Assembly (NCBI GenBank): GCA_949825025.1
Contig: OX463780.1
Coordinates: 31,414,979 to 31,478,978, forward strand
Length of the DNA stretch: 64,000 nucleotides
Reading direction: 5' to 3'
Source: Siphlonurus alternatus
Lineage: Eukaryota; Arthropoda; Insecta; Ephemeroptera; Siphlonuridae
Of this stretch, positions 49,601 through 58,359 are shown piece after piece (position 1 is the stretch's first letter; each line of letters starts with the position of its first letter). The notes beneath the pieces are model-generated. The model was not told the origin of the DNA, did no database searches, and worked only from the letters and a program-made list of their open reading frames with translations. The position numbers were made by a program, and so were the translations under genes.

Positions 49601-52196
49601 TAATGGTCAATATCTCATTAAGGGTTGTTTTTATCACATTTTAAATTACACCATTAGATTCAGCGTGTTTTTAACCCCCTAGAAATAAATTTTGGTGCTG
49701 ATCGGACAAAATTTTTCTATCAACTTAATTTAACATGGAAATCCCATAAGGAAGTAATGCAAATCGTGAATCCACCCCTAAAAAGGCATGAAAGAGTGAT
49801 TTTAAAAAAATTCTAACACATGCCAAAAAAACTTACAACCCTTGGCTTTATGTATGCCAAATTTCAACTTTCTAGCTAAAAATCCTCCCGCCGAAAATTT
49901 AGCGTACGATCGGAACACCATTTCTGGCCCTGTCTGTATTACGCATGGTAAAACTTTCAAGTATAGTGGATAAGTTAATTAGTATATATTCTAGACAGAG
50001 AGGATATAAAGTACCTAGCTATATAGATGGACCCATTCTCTCTCATTGTATGTTGCCTGATATATATGAACTAAAGGGTGGAGAGAGTCTAATAATGAGA
50101 TCCCCTTCCCCCCTCGAATCCCTATTAAATTAATGGCATATATAGGCAAATAAAGAAAATACGTATCAAATTGCACCACATGGCATGTGGACTCACAGAA
50201 ATAGAAATATTTTTCTTCATGCACCAGCCAAGTGGGTGAAATTTCATATTTAATTTAACAACATTCTTACAAACAAACGTAAGTTAGAGAAACTAAATTC
50301 TGAATTAGTCCTTATAATTAGGAAATTAAGGTTTGAATTCACCAAACACATTTTACAATTTGTATATTATATGAACAATATACCTGCACTTTAATTTTAG
50401 CTCTGGAATGATGCAACACCCGCATAAGTAAAAGAGGAGCTCAAAGATTTGCATACTTTAATTGAAGAAATTATACCTTAATTAAAATCCGGGTGTAAAA
50501 TATGCTACGTTCTGAGCAGCTTATTGTCTTACGAGAGCGTGCAGTTAGAATACACATTGCAGTTTATGATATAGACAATAATTATATAAATATATTACAT
50601 TTGGACTGTAAAATTTGCATTCTTTATTTTATTCAGCGTGTAAAAAACAAAATAAATCGTCACTGTATCAAGATTATATCACATCAAAAAAGAGCGAGAA
50701 TGTGTGTATAAACCTGAGATGCAAATCTCGTTTGGTCATTGCCTTTTTTTGCACCCTCTTTTGGGCATTGCAGTATTTAATATTTTAATTATACTCTAGC
50801 ACACCGCACTCCGTATATGACATGATCCCCTACTAATATTGTGTAGCATCAGGGGGATTATTGCGACCCTTCGTGCTAAACCTATATGACGACGTCACAT
50901 ATTTCATTGATTTTTATTCTGGAAGTACTGCATGGAATAATACATTACCAGACACACTTTTCAACTATACATATATAGCTATACAAAAAAATTTCTTGCT
51001 TTGCGGGTCGAATTTAACTCCCTAGGGTAGGTATAACCACTCTGATTAATCCCCCGTGGTCAGGTGCTGCAGGAGGTAGCTGCTCTGCTGCCCCCTGCCG
51101 AGCGACAACCTGTGCTGGACGCGCTGCAGCGTCTGTCTCGGGCGCGTCGTCTGACTCGACCTCGTCGCGCCGAGCTTCAGGAGGAGCAGGACGCGCACGA
51201 GAACGGCCGCTACACCGCCTGGCATGCAGAATTCCCACCACCCAGACCGTCAGAAACACCTGTACTTAACGGTGAGATCTGACACTAAATTTCATGATCC
51301 AAGATTCCTCTAGTGTTATAGTGACTTGTATCTTTGGTTTTATTTTTGTTTACGTGACAGTTTTACCATTAATTTATGTAACATATTTTTTTTTCTTTTC
51401 AAAATATAACACACGTACAATTAAAAGCTTACAATTTAAGCACTTTTGTAACTATAAACTAACTGAGTAACGAGTACAATCACATTTTGAGTCTAATCAC
51501 AGCTCTAAAATGCAGGAAAAATAGTTTTTCTTTCCTCTTATATTTTATCAATGTTTCAATTATATATATAAAAGCACTGAAATGAAAATTTTAGCTTTAT
51601 TATTTTTCAATCATAAAATTTTACTATATGATATATATTTGTCATGCATATAGAGCAATATATTAAATATTGAATTGTTTATATTAGACAGAATTATAAA
51701 TTTTATTTTTTTTTAACTATTTTTCAGAAATAAATTGATTGGAAATTTCAAGCGATAATCAAGATTTAACTATCAAATTCGTAAGTTTAAAAATATGTAA
51801 GCTTTTTGCTATAAAATATTTATTAATGGAATTTTATATATATAGCAACGCGTCTGCATGTATGACGCTTTTTTTATTCATGTTTTCCTGACAGCCTCTA
51901 CGACAAGCGAGAGCTCCGAACACCGGACCGAAAGCATCCTGGGCTCCTGCCGCACCGCACGTACTCTGCAACGCCGCCATAGTCTGTTTGGCACGTTCCC
52001 CGGTGACCTCGACTCCACCTTGCCGTTGCTTCACTCGGCGTCCCCTGCGAGTGTGAGGCGGCGGTACGGGGGCGCGGCAGGGGCCTTGCGGAGGCCGGGG
52101 GTGGCCGTGCTCGAGCTGGGTGAAGGGGGCGAGATCACTCTGAGACCCGAGCACGAACCGCGCAGACCTCCGGGCCGCAGGATCACCAAATTATAA
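29846..52196 (+). CDS. Mab-21 domain protein (cGAS-like fold, predicted pseudoenzyme), 14 coding exons, 1110 aa
   Basis: Exons: 29846-30029, 33392-33549, 35145-35404, 36065-36246, 38156-38445, 40177-40383, 40674-40925, 41535-41858, 44423-44662, 45192-45482, 47001-47250, 48784-48968, 51064-51271, 51895-52196. Every junction has AG/GT and the phases agree; the sum is 3333 nt (1110 codons plus TAA). Residues ~20-511 follow the Mab-21 layout: an N-terminal helix ending DTRF (exon 2), TWAEFLAPSG (188-197), VALGGWP (326-332), WQASFPGSELEL (380-391) and HFFLPDANLL (482-491). These correspond to the family's WVEF..SGYL, ..AL..WP, W.lSFs.aE and HYFLP..NL. The family includes cGAS/cGLR nucleotidyltransferases and inactive MAB21L/TMEM102/ITPRIP-type proteins. 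The catalytic acids are absent here. Residues 512-1110 are an unassigned charged, Ala/Arg-rich region. I see no signal peptide or membrane segment. Family assignment is good; the subfamily is unknown. Confidence 0.85.
30145..30325. mobile_element. MITE, family B, copy in intron 1
   Basis: A near-complete palindrome of about 181 bp. Ends GGGGGGCATTCACAAAGCAC and the complement GTGCTTTGTGAATGTCCCCC; inner arms repeat TTTAGCACCATGTTTAGTGC in inverted order. No duplication identified. Confidence 0.75.
30938..30977. promoter_or_regulatory. CRE and two E-box-like sites in intron 1
   Basis: TGACGTCA at 30938-30945 and CACGTGA at 30950-30956 and 30971-30977 are clustered in a local GC-rich patch inside the first coding intron of the Mab-21 gene. 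Such motifs are known CREB/ATF and bHLH sites. Function here is inference. Confidence 0.3.
32039..32109. repeat. (AT)n microsatellite
   Basis: About 35 AT units followed by a T run. It directly precedes the foldback element at 32151. Confidence 0.97.
32151..32482. mobile_element. Foldback/MITE-like element, family A, copy 2
   Basis: Ends AATGGACAACATACATG and the complement CATGTATGTTGTCCATT. Internal arms (TTGCAGAAATGAATA, ATGCTACTCTGA) match the copy at 12902-13230. It lies in intron 1 of the Mab-21 gene. Confidence 0.8.
33392..33549 (+). CDS. Mab-21 gene coding exon 2 (residues 62-114)
   Basis: Acceptor CCTCCAG, donor GAG/GTCAGT. It encodes AVERLVQRLVCAVGELDTRF, matching the conserved amphipathic helix of Mab-21 proteins that ends in (D/E)PRF. 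The Gly-Ser motif that positions the nucleotide in active cGAS-type enzymes would fall near the end of this exon, and no clear GS is present (the region reads SRSERASE). Length 158 nt, enters in phase 1, leaves in phase 0. Confidence 0.8.
33754..33837. repeat. (TA)n microsatellite
   Basis: About 40 TA units with one interruption (TTTATA), in intron 2 of the Mab-21 gene. Confidence 0.97.
35145..35404 (+). CDS. Mab-21 gene coding exon 3 (residues 115-201), degenerate catalytic motif
   Basis: Acceptor CATTCTAG, donor CAG/GTACAG. The strand that in cGAS-like enzymes carries the metal-binding E-x-D (as in NEFDV) is here RRFRYLVRLD, with Arg at 121 and 123. An acidic Glu/Asp/Gly insert fills residues 142-168, followed by TWAEFLAPSGCL, a typical Mab-21 segment. 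No long frame with its own ATG covers this exon, so it is easily missed. Confidence 0.8.
35517..35668. mobile_element. MITE-like palindrome in intron 3
   Basis: About 152 bp. Ends GCGATTCACGAAG and the complement CTTCGTGAATCGC; the inner arms are built from TAACCACGTTTA units in both orientations. The CACGAAG/CACAAAG ends recall family B. Confidence 0.7.
36065..36246 (+). CDS. Mab-21 gene coding exon 4 (residues 201-262)
   Basis: Acceptor ATTCTTCAG, donor A/GTGAGT. It starts with the helix DRVVERFAVLLSQAA, which continues the family's 'SGYL.....RF..LV.QA' motif from exon 3. A Ser/Pro-rich loop and a second helix (LDAGLLQQMIAVIPPQ) follow. Phase 2 in, phase 1 out. Confidence 0.8.
36247..38155. 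other. Intron 4 of the Mab-21 gene
   Basis: AT-rich; a poly(T) run at 37146-37162. Open frames at 37709-38075 are AT-rich and without motif. Nothing else seen. Confidence 0.5.
38156..38445 (+). CDS. Mab-21 gene coding exon 5 (residues 262-358), third catalytic position changed
   Basis: Acceptor TTTCCAG, donor AAT/GTAAGT. It encodes DFQLAVVHEDGSGPVLLRV, then LEVRLHVAVALGGWP, the equivalent of the cGAS strand that holds the third metal-binding Asp (VDIxLAL..WP). The Asp position is His323 here. The exon ends in LPLHHPLAMLAYQAAQN, a helix typical of the link to the C-terminal lobe. Confidence 0.85.
38446..40176. other. Intron 5 of the Mab-21 gene
   Basis: AT-rich, with a poly(A) run at 38711-38733. 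No repeat family recognised. Confidence 0.5.
40177..40383 (+). CDS. Mab-21 gene coding exon 6 (residues 359-427)
   Basis: Acceptor CACTTCAG, donor GAG/GTGAAA. It encodes GYYAVAVGPP followed by AWQASFPGSELEL, the most diagnostic Mab-21 signature (W-x-x-SF-x-x-x-E at the start of the C-terminal helical lobe), and a helix RRVLAVLRMLAAQME. Phase 0 at both ends. Confidence 0.85.
40674..40925 (+). CDS. Mab-21 gene coding exon 7 (residues 428-511), end of Mab-21 domain
   Basis: Acceptor TTACTGTAG, donor CAG/GTCGGT. It encodes long helices (VRDTVLRSLVWRQLERW, HVLLCLDALLTALRA) and then APHFFLPDANLL, matching the conserved PHYFLP..NL near the C-terminal end of Mab-21 domains. Phase 0 at both ends. The intron before it is only 290 nt and falls inside the domain. 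Confidence 0.85.
41535..41858 (+). CDS. Mab-21 gene coding exon 8 (residues 512-619), start of C-terminal extension
   Basis: Acceptor GATTTCAG, donor CAG/GTAAGA, phase 0 at both ends. It begins just beyond the usual end of Mab-21 proteins. It reads as charged helices (EEAWEISVSEDSRAVAACLS; EERRGAALEAALLARW) with a Pro/Ala-rich linker. I recognise no domain. Confidence 0.75.
41859..44422. other. Intron 8 of the Mab-21 gene
   Basis: AT-rich, with a poly(T) run at 42379-42402 and the perfect palindrome at 44341-44380 near its 3' end. Confidence 0.6.
44341..44380. repeat. Perfect 40-bp palindrome before an exon
   Basis: The half-site AGCATAGAATAAAGATCATC is followed with no spacer by its exact reverse complement. 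It lies 42 nt upstream of coding exon 9. Confidence 0.97.
44423..44662 (+). CDS. Mab-21 gene coding exon 9 (residues 620-699)
   Basis: Acceptor CTACCGTAG, donor CAG/GTACGT, phase 0. It encodes VRELVRFRRATLQHQPRR, an acidic Gly-rich stretch and a helix FLFLLRAVLEQAL, ending in an Arg-rich basic patch. The acceptor lies 42 nt after a perfect 40-bp palindrome. Confidence 0.75.
45192..45482 (+). CDS. Mab-21 gene coding exon 10 (residues 700-796)
   Basis: Acceptor ACCATCAG, donor CAG/GTACGA, phase 0. It encodes EELALVRHLLLWLWRAAGS and a series of basic amphipathic helices (LRRRLARFLAHTWSA; ELRALAAFCTMLLASQ). The leucine/tryptophan-rich helix is hydrophobic but too interrupted to call a membrane segment. 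Confidence 0.75.
45969..46019. repeat. (AT)n microsatellite abutting a 5S-derived SINE
   Basis: AT units with small interruptions, ending at the 5' edge of the SINE. Confidence 0.9.
46020..46345 (+). mobile_element. 5S-rRNA-derived SINE, copy 1
   Basis: The head (46027-46100) matches eukaryotic 5S rRNA: GATCACCGAAGTCAAGCAAC, then GTGGTTAG and TTGGATGGGTGACC, the internal RNA polymerase III promoter region. The tail contains CCCCTGGCTTTGGACC, GAGGTTTCCACG, GCAAATGCCGGGAT and GGCCGTGGCC, shared with copy 2. Such a head defines SINE3-type elements. It lies in intron 10 of the Mab-21 gene. The 3' end is estimated. Confidence 0.8.
46405..46480. repeat. (AT)n microsatellite
   Basis: Long AT run shortly after the SINE, with a TACACATA interruption near its end. 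Confidence 0.95.
46613..46652. repeat. Poly(T) run
   Basis: Nearly 40 consecutive T in intron 10; possibly the reverse-oriented poly(A) of a retroposed copy, but no body was recognised. Confidence 0.9.
47001..47250 (+). CDS. Mab-21 gene coding exon 11 (residues 797-880)
   Basis: Acceptor TTCTACAG, donor G/GTATGT, phase 0 in and phase 1 out. It begins EGWTGVAVLRDAADKGWRW, then a strand-like segment SLQLVLAPAPGVVRRCDVAL. A basic tail SSRAKSRTLPTSLKHR follows. No domain recognised. Confidence 0.75.
47251..48506. other. Intron 11 of the Mab-21 gene, 5' part
   Basis: AT-rich, with a short (CA)n near 47477-47493. Nothing else seen. Confidence 0.5.
48507..48655. mobile_element. Short inverted-repeat element (149 bp)
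   Basis: CGATACAATTTTGCAT and CAATTTTTCCTTACA on the left reappear as complements on the right (48611-48642); the ends AGCTAATACC and GGTATTAGCT-like are imperfect. It lies in intron 11. Confidence 0.65.
48784..48968 (+). CDS. Mab-21 gene coding exon 12 (residues 880-941)
   Basis: Acceptor TTTGACAG, donor TCA/GTGAGT. It encodes LTLRLGRGVPSAWHEVSG and a helix YGQQHALGNLVHAFIAMHR. The donor is followed within about 35 nt by a ~930-bp foldback element. Confidence 0.75.
49003..49934. mobile_element. Large foldback element (~930 bp) in intron 12
   Basis: Two arms of roughly 460 bp are nearly perfect inverted copies. The left starts GGGCCAGAAATGGTGTTCCG and the right ends with its complement CGGAACACCATTTCTGGCCC. 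The centre is near 49468. No open frame of note and no clear duplication. Confidence 0.9.
49935..51063. other. Intron 12 of the Mab-21 gene, 3' part
   Basis: AT-rich sequence without a recognised element. Confidence 0.5.
51064..51271 (+). CDS. Mab-21 gene coding exon 13 (residues 942-1011)
   Basis: Acceptor GTGGTCAG, donor G/GTGAGA. It encodes a likely helical or coiled segment VLQEVAALLPPAERQPVLDA, then basic helices and EEQDAHENGRYTAWHAEFP. Phase 0 in, phase 1 out. Confidence 0.75.
51895..52196 (+). CDS. Mab-21 gene terminal coding exon 14 (residues 1011-1110)
   Basis: Acceptor TTCCTGACAG joins in phase 1. A Ser/Thr/Glu-rich start leads to RTLQRRHSLFGTFPGD, which has an RRHS basophilic-kinase-like site, and a Gly/Arg/Pro-rich end RRPPGRRITKL. 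TAA is at 52194-52196, and an AATAAA polyadenylation signal follows at 52231. Confidence 0.8.
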
Positions 52197-52230
52197 CAAA
52201 TCACATCTTTGTCATGACAACGTTATTGTA

Positions 52231-52236
52231 AATAAA
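52231..52236 (+). promoter_or_regulatory. Polyadenylation signal of the Mab-21 gene
   Basis: AATAAA lies 34 nt after the stop codon, in AT-rich DNA. This implies a very short 3' UTR. Confidence 0.5.
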
Positions 52237-52411
52237 AATAATTATTGTTAATTATGTAGTGAAATACTTCTGTCATCATGTTTTTCCAGATGAAACAAAT
52301 TTTTAATTCCTCTTCTCGAGCTTTAGCTCATTGAGGTATAATTTTTTTTTGTATAAATGAAATGTATTATGTTTATTTAAAATGAATAAAAAAAAATAAA
52401 AATAATAAAGC

Positions 52412-52658
52412 GCCAATCTTAAAAAAATTTGGCTGAATTTTGACATCTTATAATCAGTATATTGTTAACGCCTTAAATCATGATTTTTCAGGTGTTTCGT
52501 AGTCAATATTCAGTAGTCAGCATATACTGTCAGTATATAGCTTATACTGACTACTGAAAATGCACAACGAAACACCTGAAAAAAGCATGATTTAAGGCGT
52601 TAAAAATGCACTGATTATAAGATGTCAAAATTCAGCCAAATTTTTTTAAGAGTGGCAG
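52412..52658. mobile_element. Foldback/MITE element just past the Mab-21 gene
   Basis: About 247 bp. Arms CTTAAAAAAATTTGGCTGAA and its complement, then GACATCTTATAATCAGT, GCCTTAAATCATG and CAGGTGTTTCG each have inverted partners. The centre is a nest of CAGTATA/TATACTG units. Confidence 0.85.
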
Positions 52659-54212
52659 GACAGTCCCGAAGAAAACGTAATATAAGACGTACGGTACTGT
52701 TTAAAAATTTTTAATTTTTAAATTTTGTGATGAAAATGTTAGCAAAGGTGATGCATGCATTAATTTTAAATATATTATAATCCAAAATTATTCTTATGTT
52801 AGGAAATAATTTAATGATTTAATTATATATCCCATACTCATCTGTAAAATACCAACAACAAATGTTGGGGCACAAATTATGGGATAAAGAGAGAAAAAAG
52901 TGCCTTTGATAATATATAATAATATTATTCTTAATTAATTGTTATATACGAAATGTTATATTGCAATTAAGCTAGAAATGCGTATAGTTAATAATAACTT
53001 TATTTAAACTAACTTTTTTCGCTCTGGATGGCACACACCATATATTATATGCATATGGCATGCACTGTAATTTAACACATATAAAAATTAAGCAGCATTA
53101 AATTTGCACTTGTACATATATAAAAAATTAATGAATTAATTAGCACTACAGTAAAAGAGGTGCTTGGAATTCCAATAGATGAAGTTTGCTTGGCATACAT
53201 ATGAACATATGGCACGCATCCACGCATGTATAATATGCAGCTAGAACTAAAATTGTATATATTTTATTTTCACCGCTCACCGTCGCGACCCTCCTACTCA
53301 CCGGGGCTTAGCAGCGAGCGGCCGAAGCCACAAGCCTATTTCTACATTAATTTTAATTTTGATATCTATACGCAAATATTTTTTTACAATTTTACGTACA
53401 CTGTACAGCATGCATTGCAGTTATACAGCACAGACAACTATTATAGCTACGTAATTATATAGTGAAAACATATAATTAATCTTAAATCTTAGAATATAAA
53501 TATTACCAAGTTTAATTTATTGTAATTATAATATTTTCTGTATTATTAATTTATATTCTCTAGCTGCCTACATTATAAATTCACAAAGCATAATAATTTA
53601 CTTTAATATTCATTTTAAATCAAATATTTTAGAAATATCCATTCTTTTTTTTAGGCAGTAGTGTAACAATATATCACACACAAAATCCCACAACCATTGA
53701 AAATGCTACATAATATATTTAAAAAAATAAACATAAAAAAATTAATGAATGTCGTGTTTTTATCAGTAATTTGCTTCTGTTTTTAACGCGCATGTGACCG
53801 CATGTGACCCTTTCTCACCATTATATTTTTACTTTATAACTTAAATTCTTAAATTATATAATCATGCAGACATATATTCTATAATGTAAATTTGTAACTA
53901 TATAAAACTCCCAAAATATATGGATAATTTTATAATAATCATGCACATATGACTTAAATAAATAAAACAGTTTTTAATTTAGTTATAGTTTTAATTTTTA
54001 ACACACGTACATTTATTGTAGATATCAGATCAGTTGCCTTCTACATATTTTAAGTTGAAAGAATTGCAGAATATATGGCATATATGGTAACAAATATTGA
54101 AATATTAATTAACTCTATATATTAAGCACACTTTAAAATCTTTATATAAATGACTTCATAAAACCAATATTAATTGAAAAAAACTTTTTATACTTAATTT
54201 AATTTTTGTTAA
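52659..54212. other. Intergenic AT-rich DNA
   Basis: No gene or repeat family recognised. A small GC-richer patch lies at 53270-53330. Confidence 0.5.
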
Positions 54213-54551
54213 AGGTATACAGGCCTCAAATTACAAATTAGACAGACATTAAGTGTTGCTCAAGTTTATAATCAACATTCGTTTTATTTTTACCTGCGCG
54301 CGGTGCGTCTGTGCGAAGTCGCGCTGTAAAGAAAGTCCTTGCTGACGTCACAACTCACAGCTTGCACCGATTAGCATTGAGTTGTGACGTCATCAAGGAC
54401 TTCGTGACGTCATCAAGGACTAAATTTCTTACTTTGAACTGCGAATTCGCACGGATGCATCACGCGTGGAAAAAAATGATGCGAATGTTGATTATACACT
54501 CTAAACCCACTTGGTGACTGTCTAATTTGTAATTTGAAGCCTGTATGCCTA
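54213..54551. mobile_element. Nested palindromic element with three CRE motifs
   Basis: The outer arms GCCTCAAATTACAAATTAGA and TCTAATTTGTAATTTGAAGC are inverted. Inside, a second palindrome built on GTCCTTGCTGACGTCACAAC contains TGACGTCA at 54343, 54385 and 54405. A 20-bp unit (GTGACGTCATCAAGGACT) is tandemly doubled. Confidence 0.8.
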
Positions 54552-57500
54552 AGAATATACTGAAGATAACAAGTAAGAAAAACGCTTCTAAAATCTTGCT
54601 GAGTAAAATTTCTCTCATTAAAAAAAAAAAAAAAAAAAAATCATATTTTAACATGGCACTTACAATTAATATATCAAGCATTAAAATATAATGATTGAAA
54701 AATTTCTACACAAAATAAACTAAAATGTATTTTTACATATAATTGATTTCTTTTGCTGAGTTAATTTAATTAGGAATTGTTTCTTCAAATATAAACTTTA
54801 CAAGTTTGGTTGTGAAACAGTTTTATAAATGAATTAATTAAGAAAAAATTACTAAAAAAGCTCAGCGTAATGAGTTAAAACTCAGCACTACAGTACAATT
54901 CTCTTTACAAGAGCACCCTATCATTAAATAATTTATTATTCATTAATTAGAAGTACGTAAGAAGGGTGATGGCTCAGACAAAGTTCACTTTCATGCTAAA
55001 AGTTTAGTTTTGATTAATTGTTATAAGATGTTGACTATGTTAATTGATAGAGGTAGAAAAATGAAGAAAATTGTGACTATCTGTAGCTTGAAACAGTCAA
55101 TGTTTACAACAAAAAAGAAATTCACTTAATTCCAAAAGTGAATTTATGTGCGCAGTATGTTAAAAACTGATAATAACTTTTCTTTCAAACAAAATTTACA
55201 AAATATAATAAATCTTTAAATTTTATGGTACATAAAATTACTTTAAAATTTTACTTGCATTTACTGCATATAAATGTATATGTGCGGAATAAAAAAGTGT
55301 TTCAACTCACATTTAAATTAGCTTAAATGTGAGCACCTTGCAACAGCTCAAACTTTAATCCTACCTACCATTTGTTGATGCTGTACCTTCAAAGAAATGC
55401 AGATTTTCAATTTTAAGAGAGTCAACCAGTAGCCATTCCAAAAACAGTTTAAGTTCATAATACTTCCATAAACTGCATGGCAACATCCACATGTGGAACC
55501 GGGGTAAAGTTTGTGGTGTATAAAGGTACATAAAAAATTACATGAAAATTGGTTTCATAGTATCTAGCAAAAAAAATATTATACATCATTCAATTATATT
55601 GAATATTTATATTAAGGGTGTTTCACAAAGTTCTTTATCACTGATTTTTAGCACTGTGTTAAGCATCATATTTAGAGCACTTGATTTAAACCTAGATATT
55701 AGTACTCAAATTAAGATGGTGCTAAGGAACTTATTGAATCTCCCTTTTAACTTGCTTCATAAAAAGTTTCAAATGTCATAACATCAACATAAAAAAAAAA
55801 TAAAATAAATAAAGAAATGTCAAAATAAAATAGCTAGAAAAAATCCTTATAATTTTGCTCACTTAATTTAAATTTATTTAATCCAAAATCTCTCTCTTAA
55901 ACAAGCAAAATATAACTGCAATAATATTTAATAGCATAGAAAGGTCTTTTGTCAATAGGGAACTATTTTTTTCAAAGACGCCGTAAGATCATCAACAACT
56001 CCGAGTTCCTTCAACAATGGATGCACAATTTTATATAGTATAAACTTTTACTCTGAAGTACTCTGAAAATGATTAAGGCTTTGATAAAATATTAATTAAC
56101 AGAGGCTTTGGCAAAGTTAATTGTTACTGATAAACAAGAAGACTTTTTAGTACTACACCACTTCAATTATAAGTAATTTTGTATAGTAGTGTCAATAATT
56201 CAAAACAATTTCGTCACAATTTATATTGATGCTGTAATCAAGCAAACAGGTACTTCAGTCTTGAAAAAAAGAAAAGATAAAATAAGACTAGTAAGTAGTA
56301 ATACATTAATTACTGCATTACAAGAAATAAATACTCTAAATCTCAAAAAAGAGGGTGATTAACAAGTATATAAATTACTCAAAAATACAACAAATCAGTC
56401 ACACAAAAAGAAAATATGATAATATATGATAGTAAGGAAGAAGTAAATTGCACACAATTAAGTCAAGTAAATATTCTAGCTAGAAAATATTTTGGGAATA
56501 CCATATATAGTATACAAAGGAACTAAAGCAAAAAATATTAGTTGAAATGCTAAAATTAGTTAGAAAACACTCTAAATACATATCAAAAAATACCCCCACC
56601 ATAACATGTATGAGTTAATTTATAGATCAATATTTCTAATCACAACTACTCAAACATATTTTTTATTTTTATTAATTATGTACTTTTTTTAAGCACCTAA
56701 ATGTTTAATTTCCTGTACCTGAGAGGGCATTTAATATAATGTAGAAACTGGTTACTCTGGTTAGAGTAGATATAAGGCCAATTTGGTAAAATTTCTAAAA
56801 TATTACAGTTATTGTTCTTATAACCCTTATTCACTCATTTCTGGCAAGTGCAACTATCAGTACATACAGTATATATAAATGGAAGAAGTTCATTTTTATC
56901 AGCAATTAATACTTCTCCCCCTCCTATATTTATAAAATACCATACATATTAATATACTGTAATATTAAATGTATTGCTAAGATTCCATTCATCACGAATT
57001 GGAGAAAGCATATTTTCAAGTCAATCCGTTTTCTTTTTAGCTGCCGATTAAAGAATTATCTAAAAATACTATCATAAAACAGTTCAGTGCACTGAATCAG
57101 TCAACAACTGGAATTAATTTATAAACAATTTTAAGATAAAATTTAGGTTATTTTTTCCCCCCTTCCATCCACAATGCTACAAAATACATTGAATCTAAAA
57201 GTGAAATTTTACAAAGCAATATCTTCAAATCAAAATATATTAAAGTATTAGCCCCCTCAAAAATCATTTAAGATACCAAGAAAATGTTAGAAGAAGAAAA
57301 AAAAAAGGCACTTTTAGAGCAAACAAATGGAAATCAAAAACTCTATTTCCAATATTACATTTGAACTCTTGAATCAATAAATTTAAAAAAAAATATATAT
57401 AATAATAAAAAAAAAAAAAAAAAAAAAAAAAAACTAAAATTATAAATGTTCCATTATAGTGAAATTTTTAATGGAATCAAAACCAAAATTTGCTTACCAT

Positions 57501-57647
57501 ATATGAATTTAAATGGCAAGTTAAGTTTAAAATAAACAACAACAAAAATTACTCACATGATTGCCCAAAACTAAAAATGCATATCAACATATCAACCTCT
57601 AATTATAATGTTTTTGCCACATTACTGCATATGTGATTTAAAAACTA
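54552..57647. other. Intergenic AT-rich DNA
   Basis: Contains poly(A) runs at 54619-54640 and 57408-57432 and a diverged family-B-like MITE at about 55619-55740 (TTTCACAAAGTTCTTTATC against GCTAAGGAACTTATTGAA). No gene supported. Confidence 0.5.
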
Positions 57648-58359
57648 CTTAAAGGCCTTATGAACCTTTGCACAATATTAAGTACATGGTTAGCTTTGCT
57701 TTAGTATGATTCGGCTGCATAAATTTTTTTGTTTCAGCAGCACAAATATCAGAGATAATAGCCGATGAAAAGGAACCTGTGACGTCACTCACGCTCATTC
57801 AGCGGCGACAATATAGGGAAATCCCTGCAAAAGATAGGTTCACTCCCGCTGCAACCACGGCCACAATTTTACTTCTGAAATTTTGAAACTTTACCAGGGC
57901 AGTCTATAGTATTTGTCAAATAGCCTGAAAGATTTTTTTTTATGACATTCATACAAACCGAGTGATTGCGGTAGAAAGAGGAGCAAAAATGTTGTATAGG
58001 AAAACAATGTTAAATTTTTAGCTTATCTTGCAACCGCAATAACTCAATCTGTACACACGCTACCAAAAAAATTCTTTCAGTCTATTTGAAAAATATTATC
58101 AAGACTGCCCTGGTAAAGTTTCAAAATTCCAGAAGTAAAATTGTGGCCGTGGTGGCAGCGGGAGTGAACCTATCTTTTGCAGGGATTTCCCTATATTGTC
58201 GCCGCTGAATGAGCGTGAGTGACGTCACAGGTGCTTCTTCATCGGCTATTATCTCTGATATTTGTGCTACTGAAAAAAAAAAATATATGCAGCCCAATCA
58301 CACTGAAGCAAAGCTAACCGTGCACTTAATATTGTGAAAAGGTTCAGAAGGCCTTTAAG
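57648..58359. mobile_element. Foldback element (~712 bp) with CRE motifs
   Basis: Left arm: CTTAAAGGCCTTATGAACC, ATCAGAGATAATAGCCGATG, GTGACGTCACTCACGCTCAT, CAGGGCAGTCTATAG. Right arm: the complements in reverse order. Arms are ~330 bp with the centre near 58003. TGACGTCA is at 57780 and 58220. Confidence 0.9.
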
